The notes under the pieces were generated by a model. It did no database searches. It was not told the origin of the DNA and worked only from the letters and a program-made list of their open reading frames with translations. Positions 6,602-11,728 of a DNA stretch of 11,728 bases are shown here, one piece after another. A program made the translations under genes and the position numbers. The DNA is from Candidatus Latescibacterota bacterium (GTDB lineage Bacteria; Latescibacterota; UBA2968; GCA-2709665), in contig JAAXHE010000110.1 of NCBI GenBank assembly GCA_012271065.1, positions 1 to 11,728 on the forward strand. Reading direction: 5' to 3'. Position 1 is the first letter of the stretch, and each line of letters starts with the position of its first letter.

Positions 6602-7936
6602 TCAGCTTTGGGGAGTCCACGTCTCGGCGAGGGGGCGATGTGTGAACGCCTTTGCGTCTTCGCCGAGATAATCTCCGGCAATCTGCCCGTTCCCCTCGAT
6701 GATGTATTTGTAAATCACCAGACCCTCGAGCCCTACGGGACCCCGGCTGTGCAGCCTGTTGGTGCTGATGCCCACCTCGGCGCCCAGACCGTAGCGGAAC
6801 CCGTCGGCAAAACGGGTCGACGCGTTGTGCAGCGTGGACGCGGAATCCACCTCGCGCAGGAACCGGGACGCCGCCGCCCGGTCTTCCGTGACGATCGCAT
6901 CGGTGTGGTTGCTGCTGTAGCGGTTGATATGATCGACCGCTTCGTGAACGCCGTTCACCACCCTGACCGAAATCACCATATCGAGATATTCCGTTGCCCA
7001 GTCCTCTTCCGTCGCCCGTGGCAGATCATCTCCCGCCAGCGTTCGCGTCAGATCGTCGCCCCGCACATCGACGCCGTTCCGCTGGTAGATCCCGACCATC
7101 TCCGGCAGGAATTCCCCGGCGATATCTCTGTCAACAAGCAGCGTTTCAGCCGCGTTGCAGCCCGAGGGATTCTGGGTCTTGGCATCCAGACAGACCCGCT
7201 TCGCCTTGTCGAGGTCCGCCGCCGCGTGCACGTACACGTGGCAGACGCCGTCGGCGTGCCCCATCACCGGGATCCGTGTATTCTGCATTATGTGCTGGAC
7301 GAGTTCGTTGCCGCCCCGGGGGATGATGAGATCGATCAGGTCGTGCAGGTCCAGCATGGCCTGCACCTCCTCACGCGCCTCCATCAGATGCATCCAGCCG
7401 TCCGGAATGCCGGGCAGGCCGCGTGTCGAGGCAATGAGGACGTTCGCCAGAGCGCGGTTGGTATGAAACGCCTCGCTGCCGCCCTTGAGCAGCACCGCGT
7501 TGCCGGACTTCAGGCAGAGCGTGGCGATCTGCACGAGTGCGTCCGGCCGCGATTCGAACACGATCCCCAGGACGCCGATGGGTACCGATAATTTGTACAC
7601 GTTCAACCCGTGGTCCATCTCCGTGGCCGCCAGCGTCCGGCCGATGGGATCCGCCTGCGCTTTCACGCTGCGCACACCCGGGATGATTTCATTGCGCAGC
7701 TTGACCTCATCCGTCTTCAGCCGCCCCACCAGCGCGCCCGTCAGCCTGCCTTCGGCAAGCAGCGCGTCAGCCGCCTCAAGATCCCGCCGGTTGGCCTCCA
7801 GAATGGCGCCCGCATTGGCTTCCAGGCCCTTCGCGATTGCCTCCAGCGCCGTGTTGCGTTCCTTCCCGGATGCATTGCTCAATTGCAATGCCGCAGCCCG
7901 GGCGCCCTCGGCTCTGGCTCGAATTTCGTCTGACAT
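6602..7936 (-). CDS. proA: Gamma-glutamyl phosphate reductase (glutamate-5-semialdehyde dehydrogenase)
   Basis: The second step of proline synthesis: NADPH-dependent reduction of gamma-glutamyl phosphate to glutamate 5-semialdehyde in the cytoplasm. The 444-aa protein shows the ProA aldehyde-dehydrogenase fold from end to end: GVLGIVFESRPDALVQIA at 121-138, LKGGSEA near 150-156, the catalytic cysteine in GCNAAETLLV (Cys260), NASTRFADGFRYGLGAEVGI at 371-390, and the closing RGPVGLEGLVIYKY at 398-411. It is slightly longer than the usual 415-420 residues, with about 25 extra residues at the C-terminus. The ATG at 7936 is preceded by GGAGGGTGGAGGAA. ProB, the kinase making its labile substrate, is not in the window. 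It lies 43 nt after the dehydrogenase gene and 10 nt before the M16 peptidase gene, so it is probably co-transcribed with both. Confidence 0.96.
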   Translation of the reverse strand: MSDEIRARAEGARAAALQLSNASGKERNTALEAIAKGLEANAGAILEANRRDLEAADALLAEGRLTGALVGRLKTDEVKLRNEIIPGVRSVKAQADPIGRTLAATEMDHGLNVYKLSVPIGVLGIVFESRPDALVQIATLCLKSGNAVLLKGGSEAFHTNRALANVLIASTRGLPGIPDGWMHLMEAREEVQAMLDLHDLIDLIIPRGGNELVQHIMQNTRIPVMGHADGVCHVYVHAAADLDKAKRVCLDAKTQNPSGCNAAETLLVDRDIAGEFLPEMVGIYQRNGVDVRGDDLTRTLAGDDLPRATEEDWATEYLDMVISVRVVNGVHEAVDHINRYSSNHTDAIVTEDRAAASRFLREVDSASTLHNASTRFADGFRYGLGAEVGISTNRLHSRGPVGLEGLVIYKYIIEGNGQIAGDYLGEDAKAFTHRPLAETWTPQS

Positions 7937-7979
7937 TTCCTCCACCCTCCTGCGGTAAACAATAGATGTCCGTGACACA

Positions 7980-9023
7980 CTACAGTTCGAGGCCCACCTT
8001 CCGCCCGGTCTCCACAATCTGCTCCCAGGTGGCGTCAGGTACGGGAATGCCGGACTTCGACCGCTCCTTCCTGGTGCGCCATGAACGCTCTCCGGGCACC
8101 AGCACCTCGTCCGACCCGGGCGCCGGCTCGGCCGACTTCACGTAGTCGACGAACCGCTCTACCTCCGCCTTGAACGCCTCGAGCGGTTGAAACGCCTCTA
8201 TATTGATGGCCTGAACAAAGAGCGCGTTGCCGGTCTCTTTGGAGTTTTCACGGGAACAGCCGGCAGGCGACAGCGCGCCCGAGAGAATGTCGATCATGAA
8301 GGCCAGCCCGTATCCCTTGTGCGCCACGGGCCCGCCGAACGGCAACAATGCGCCCTTCGGCTCCGTCATGTACACCCGCGGATCGTTCGTCGGATAGCCC
8401 TCGTGGTCGATCATCCATCCGTCCGGCATCCGTTCGCCCTTCGCCAGCGTCACGCGAACCTTGCCTCCGGCAGCCACCGCGGTTGTGAAGTCCAGTGCGA
8501 TCGGATATTCGCCGGCGGACGGACACGCGACCGCCAGGCAGTTCGCGGGGAGTATTCTCCCGATCCCGCCCGACGGGGGCATCGCCAGATCGGCCCCGTG
8601 TCCGTTGTTCGCGAGCATGCCGATCATGTCGGCTTCCGCGGCGAGCGGCGTAAAGGCGCCCAACCGGCCGACGTGGTTGCACCTGTGGACCGTGACCAGA
8701 CCCACCGAGGCCTCGCGGGCTTTCCGAATCGCGACGTTCATCGCGGCAACCGCGGTTACGTGTCCGAACCCCCAGTTTCCGTTCAACACGGCCGTCGCGG
8801 GCGTTTCCCTTTCCACCTCGACCACCGCGCCCGGAACGATCTGTCCGGATGCCATCCCTGCAACGTACTGCGGGAGGCGCTGTATGCCGTGCGAGTCGTG
8901 GCCGGAAAGGCTGGATTCCACCAGCTGCCCCGTGACCGTCTCCGCTTCTTCGGACGTGGCGCCGGCGCGCTCGTAGATCTCCCGACCTGTTCGAAGCAGT
9001 TCGTCGGCGGAAAAGACCGGCAT
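7980..9023 (-). CDS. Ldh2-family malate/L-lactate/ureidoglycolate-type dehydrogenase
   Basis: The 347-aa protein matches the Ldh_2 family (malate, L-sulfolactate, ureidoglycolate and delta1-piperideine-2-carboxylate oxidoreductases), a fold unrelated to classical lactate dehydrogenase that uses NAD(P)H on 2-oxo/2-hydroxy acids. Visible blocks are SGHDSHGIQRLPQY at 40-53 with the conserved histidines 42 and 45, NWGFGHVTA at 83-91, RCNHVGRLG at 114-122, ALDFTTAVAAGGKV at 176-189, and GGPVAHKGYGLAFMID near 230-245. The C-terminal LVPGE segment (308-312) is typical. The ATG at 9023 gives the family-typical N-terminus; a TTG at 9038 is possible but less likely, and the ribosome site (GTGGGG) is weak. 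The gene follows the acyl-CoA synthetase by 42 nt. The exact substrate cannot be assigned. Confidence 0.9.
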   Translation of the reverse strand: MPVFSADELLRTGREIYERAGATSEEAETVTGQLVESSLSGHDSHGIQRLPQYVAGMASGQIVPGAVVEVERETPATAVLNGNWGFGHVTAVAAMNVAIRKAREASVGLVTVHRCNHVGRLGAFTPLAAEADMIGMLANNGHGADLAMPPSGGIGRILPANCLAVACPSAGEYPIALDFTTAVAAGGKVRVTLAKGERMPDGWMIDHEGYPTNDPRVYMTEPKGALLPFGGPVAHKGYGLAFMIDILSGALSPAGCSRENSKETGNALFVQAINIEAFQPLEAFKAEVERFVDYVKSAEPAPGSDEVLVPGERSWRTRKERSKSGIPVPDATWEQIVETGRKVGLEL

Positions 9024-9065
9024 GCGTAAACCCCACAAAAACGAAACGTCTGAACCGGGTTGACG

Positions 9066-10919
9066 TTAATTGGAATACGCCGCTTCAACGCTGTCACGGT
9101 ACTGTTCCAGAATCGCCCCGGGTACCACCTTCTTCAGACCTCGCGTCAGCGTACCCGCCTCCTCGCTGAGCGCGTCGGGCAGCACCAGCACCCTCTGGGG
9201 ACGTTCGTGTCCGGGCAGGCCGGCTGCCGTCGCCTCGTTCAGCAGGAGTTCCCGCAGTCGATCCGCCACGCCCGAATGCCTGCGCACGGCGTCATCGTCG
9301 TCCGGCAGGTCCTGGATGTCGGATAACGTTCTCGCCTCCTCGACGTTTACCGTGACAACCGGCATGGGAAAGGACCCGCTCTGATCGCCGTAGATAATCA
9401 CGTGTTCCACTAGCGATACGCGTGCGTACAGTCGTTCGAGCATTTCGGGATTCACGAACTCACCGTTGCTGAGTTTGAACTGCCGACCCAGGCGTCCCCG
9501 AAAAGTCAGGTACCCGTCACCGTCCATGCTGAAGAGATCCCCGGTCCGATACCACGTCTTGCCGGCTTCGTCCTTCACCAGCGTCTCCGCGGTACGATCG
9601 GGATCGTTGAGATATTTGCGCATCACGTGCGACCCATGCACCCACAGTTCTCCCTCTTCTCCGTTGGTGTCCCGGTACGTGTGCGTGGCGGGATCGCCGG
9701 ACCCGATCTCCTCACCCTCTTCGGTCACCAGCTTCACCTCCTGCAGCGGCCGTCCCACGGTACCGGTCTTCTGCGCGTCCAGCGTATTGACCGCGATCAG
9801 GGGACAGCACTCTGTGGTGCCGTACCCTTCGAGCGAATTAATATCCAAAACGTCCTGGAAGAAATCCAGCGCCTCGGGGTCCGCCTTGGCCGAACCCACG
9901 ATCAGAAGTTCCAGCCGTCCGCCCACGCGCTGGGATAGCTTTTCCTTTATCGCCGCGACCACCTTCTTCCCTATCAGGCCATACACGGCGCGGTCCCCGA
10001 ACGTAGACGTGCCCCTGGAGATGTTCCGCTTTGCCCGTACCGCGCGCTCCACCAGCCGGCCCTTTACGCCTCCCGCGTCAATTTCCTTCCTCACGTTTCC
10101 ATATACCTTGTCCAGGATCAGGGGCACGGTCAGGAATCCGTGCGGCTCGGAATAGCGAATGTCCACCAGCACCCGGTCCGGCGAACGCGCGAGATCCAGC
10201 GTCCATCCCTTCAGGAGGGGATAATAGATGTTCAGGATGCCCATGGTATGGTAGTCCGGCGCTGACTTGAACAGAACGGGCTGTTCGCGACTGGATATCC
10301 CTTCCCATACCGACCTGACGTTGTCCACCAGGTTGCGATGGGTCTGCACCACGCCCTTGGGCAATCCCGACGAACCCGATGTGTAGACCACCTTCGACTC
10401 GTCGTCCGGATAGATTTCCACGTCGGGCGGAGGCGCCTCCCCCCCGTCCTGCACCAGTGCGAAGAACGACCGTATATCATCGGACTGGCCTTCCGTCAGA
10501 ATCAGTTTCGGGGACTTGGCCAGATCCGGCAGTATCCGATCCACCTGCTCGCGGCTCCTGCTGTCCAGAAACAGCACCTCGAGGCCCGAATGCTCAATCT
10601 TGTACTTGAGAATATCGTCCGGAAGCTTGTTGCAAAGCGGCACGGAAGACAACCCCAGCATATCCGCCGCCAGGAAAATCAGCACGGACTCGAGGCCGCC
10701 GTCCGTCAGTATCCCCACGCGGTCGCCCTTTGCGTAACCGGCGCGAGCCAGTCCGGAGGCCAGCCGGTCCCGCTGTTCGCGGAGCTGCGCGTAGGTCATC
10801 GGAACGTAGCGCAAGCCCCGTTCACCCTGCTGATCGGACTGCCTCAGAACGCGCACGGCGGTCCGATCCGCGTGCTCCGTGAAGCTCTCGTTCATCAGGT
10901 CTTTGAGTGTCCGACTCAT
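9066..10919 (-). CDS. AMP-dependent long-chain acyl-CoA synthetase
   Basis: The 617-aa protein belongs to the ANL adenylate-forming superfamily, closest in style to long-chain fatty acid-CoA ligases, which activate fatty acids with ATP and CoA. The P-loop-like A3 motif YTSGSSGLPKGV is at 179-190, A5 EGYGTTE at 364-370, A7 YRTGD at 457-461 and the hinge A8 GRLGRQFKLSNGEFVNP at 475-491. The C-terminal catalytic lysine is probably Lys596 or Lys597 in LTRGLKKVV. The frame stays open to 11141, but the ATG at 10919 has AAAGGAG about 10 nt upstream and begins the typical N-terminus (SRTLKDLMNESF), so the upstream codons were not used. It is the first gene of the probable four-gene operon. Chain-length preference is unknown. 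Confidence 0.92.
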   Translation of the reverse strand: MSRTLKDLMNESFTEHADRTAVRVLRQSDQQGERGLRYVPMTYAQLREQRDRLASGLARAGYAKGDRVGILTDGGLESVLIFLAADMLGLSSVPLCNKLPDDILKYKIEHSGLEVLFLDSRSREQVDRILPDLAKSPKLILTEGQSDDIRSFFALVQDGGEAPPPDVEIYPDDESKVVYTSGSSGLPKGVVQTHRNLVDNVRSVWEGISSREQPVLFKSAPDYHTMGILNIYYPLLKGWTLDLARSPDRVLVDIRYSEPHGFLTVPLILDKVYGNVRKEIDAGGVKGRLVERAVRAKRNISRGTSTFGDRAVYGLIGKKVVAAIKEKLSQRVGGRLELLIVGSAKADPEALDFFQDVLDINSLEGYGTTECCPLIAVNTLDAQKTGTVGRPLQEVKLVTEEGEEIGSGDPATHTYRDTNGEEGELWVHGSHVMRKYLNDPDRTAETLVKDEAGKTWYRTGDLFSMDGDGYLTFRGRLGRQFKLSNGEFVNPEMLERLYARVSLVEHVIIYGDQSGSFPMPVVTVNVEEARTLSDIQDLPDDDDAVRRHSGVADRLRELLLNEATAAGLPGHERPQRVLVLPDALSEEAGTLTRGLKKVVPGAILEQYRDSVEAAYSN

Positions 10920-11073
10920 ATCCGTATGTCTCCTTTTTTCAGGCTCCGGAGTTGGATCCTCCCGCTGGAGCGCGGGCGTCAGCCGGTCTGACAACCATTC
11001 CCGAAGCCGCGTCATAACGCGTCGCGGTATGAAGACGCTCGACGTTCTCCCGTAGTGGACAGACAAGCGTGCT

Positions 11074-11102
11074 AATATAACCATGAGCACCGGCCGCCGC
11101 AA
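11074..11102 (-). promoter_or_regulatory. Candidate sigma70-like promoter for the acyl-CoA synthetase operon
   Basis: On the minus strand TTGCGG (11102-11097) and TATATT (11079-11074) are separated by 17 nt. The -10 box matches 5 of 6 consensus bases and the -35 box about half. Initiation near 11067 would leave a leader of about 150 nt before the ATG at 10919. This is the best pair I could find by eye and is unproven; the host's sigma preference is unknown. Confidence 0.3.
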
Positions 11103-11252
11103 TCGTTTCCCGTCTTTCAATCGCGGTGGCCGTGTCACCACACAGATGCACCCGTTGCTTCACAGGTGCTGGATTTTCGGTTTGAGCTATTGAATGACGG
11201 CCGGTATTTTTTGGACAGAGTATATCGGAGAGCATGGGTGATCGAAGGTATT

Positions 11253-11474
11253 ATGATTGGTTGCTGTGTACTCGTGGGGCTGATCTTATTGTGTCGGCGC
11301 CGAAATGCCCTACTTTATCTATTGGGGTTGCTCAGTAGCTTGATAGTTGTGTTTACTTTCCTGTGTATCGTAAGTATGGGCTTTTTGTTCTTTATTTGGT
11401 GTAGACAACCCTTCCTCAATCCCTATATTAGAAAAGTGGTAAATGCTATCCAATATTCTAAAAAAGGAGGGATT
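11253..11474 (+). other. Hydrophobic open frame upstream of the dockerin-like gene (doubtful coding)
   Basis: The frame of the dockerin-like gene is open for 103 codons upstream of its ATG, from a GTG at 11166, with the first ATG at 11253. From 11253 it would encode two strongly hydrophobic segments (about 14 and 28 residues) separated by a CRRRN turn, then a polar, basic stretch that runs in frame into the dockerin protein's signal peptide. The charge pattern fits a membrane hairpin, but T-rich DNA gives hydrophobic translations by chance. The strong Shine-Dalgarno site before 11475 argues that translation starts there instead. It could be a fused longer protein, a separate decayed gene, or chance. 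Confidence 0.25.
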
Positions 11475-11726
11475 ATGACTCATCTAACGATACTATTAAC
11501 GGCGGTTATCCTTTCCACACAACCCGCTTGGGCAAGTGATTTCAACAAGGATGGGAAGGTTGATTACACGGACTTTGTACTGTTCGCCAGTAAGTTTGGC
11601 TCTACCCAGGGTGATGCATTGTTTGATGCTCGGTTTGACCTAGACAAGAATGGGGAAGTCGATTTCGAGGACTTTGTAGCGTTTGCGGAGGTATTTGGAA
11701 ACGAAGTTAGCCTTAATCCGAAATAA
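11475..11726 (+). CDS. Small secreted dockerin/EF-hand-like protein
   Basis: The 83-aa protein has a signal peptide (hydrophobic residues about 5-17, likely cleavage after AWA at 20) followed almost at once by two calcium-loop repeats. Loop 1 (residues 22-33, DFNKDGKVDYTD) places side chains at Asp22, Asn24, Asp26, Asp30 and Asp33. Loop 2 (55-66, DLDKNGEVDFED) uses Asp55, Asp57, Asn59, Asp63 and Asp66. Each is followed by a short helix ending in FG (KFG at 40-42, VFG at 73-75). This duplicated F-hand layout is that of type I dockerins, which normally tether larger enzymes to cohesins, yet here no other domain is attached. The start is supported by AAGGAGG (11464-11470) just upstream of the ATG. 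It is transcribed away from the synthetase operon and lies in AT-richer DNA. Its partner is not in the window. Confidence 0.75.
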   Translation: MTHLTILLTAVILSTQPAWASDFNKDGKVDYTDFVLFASKFGSTQGDALFDARFDLDKNGEVDFEDFVAFAEVFGNEVSLNPK

Positions 11727-11728
11727 AT

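Larger units (their letters stand above)
10920..11474. other. Divergent intergenic region and AT-rich stretch
   Basis: This 555-bp stretch separates the minus-strand acyl-CoA synthetase from the plus-strand dockerin-like gene. The left half is GC-rich, stays open in the synthetase frame up to 11141, and holds a candidate promoter. From about 11165 rightward the base composition falls to roughly 40% GC and the plus strand becomes T-rich. No RNA gene or mobile element was recognised. The right part contains an uncertain hydrophobic open frame, given separately. Confidence 0.5.

Noticed and set aside
4900..6645. 581-codon plus-strand open frame opposite the M16 peptidase gene
   Set aside because: Its length is striking, but the minus strand encodes a clear M16 peptidase with signal peptide and HxxEH. 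The antisense translation has no hydrophobic or motif organisation.
6592..6681. 30-codon N-terminal extension of the M16 peptidase
   Set aside because: It would bury the lipoprotein signal peptide behind a basic stretch and overlap the end of proA; ATG 6591 has its own ribosome site.
6551..7591. 346-codon plus-strand open frame opposite proA
   Set aside because: Antisense to highly conserved ProA blocks and without any recognised domain.
10920..11141. 74-codon N-terminal extension of the acyl-CoA synthetase
   Set aside because: Arg/Pro-rich, no good ribosome site before the upstream starts (including ATG at 11015), whereas ATG 10919 has AAAGGAG and gives the usual N-terminus.

Overview
This is a GC-rich bacterial window (67% by my count over 3121-3180). 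It is filled almost entirely by minus-strand genes, with one small plus-strand gene and a visibly AT-richer stretch at the right end (40% GC by my count over 11281-11400). No marker fixes the taxon. The mix of Gfo/Idh, PHP, Ldh2-type dehydrogenase and M16 peptidase genes with a tiny dockerin-like secreted protein resembles uncultured marine or soil lineages such as Latescibacterota, Poribacteria or their relatives. That is an inference from gene style, not a measurement.

Minus strand, in transcription order from the right. A probable operon holds an acyl-CoA synthetase (10919-9066), an Ldh2-family NAD(P)-dependent dehydrogenase (9023-7980), proA for proline synthesis (7936-6602) and a two-domain M16 zinc-peptidase lipoprotein (6591-3706). 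The gaps are 42, 43 and 10 nt, and a weak sigma70-like promoter is visible at 11074-11102.

A non-coding stretch of about 300 bp (3407-3705) follows. It holds an inverted-repeat element whose arms carry a heptanucleotide tandem repeat, and a leader with a hairpin and two copies of an 11-bp direct repeat. A second, very tight operon comes next: a Gfo/Idh/MocA oxidoreductase (3406-2372), a stand-alone N,N-dimethylformamidase-like protein with a candidate Tyr/His/Glu iron site (2361-1039) and a PHP-domain metal hydrolase (1027-140). Gaps of 10 and 11 nt with good Shine-Dalgarno sites suggest coordinated expression. This cassette is the best candidate for an undescribed catabolic system: redox enzyme, amide hydrolase, metal-dependent hydrolase. 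Its substrate cannot be read from sequence.

Plus strand, right end. A divergent small gene (11475-11726) encodes a signal peptide followed by little more than two EF-hand/dockerin-like repeats. It is preceded in the same frame by a hydrophobic open reading frame of uncertain reality. Nothing in the window looks like a tRNA, rRNA, CRISPR array, insertion sequence or phage.
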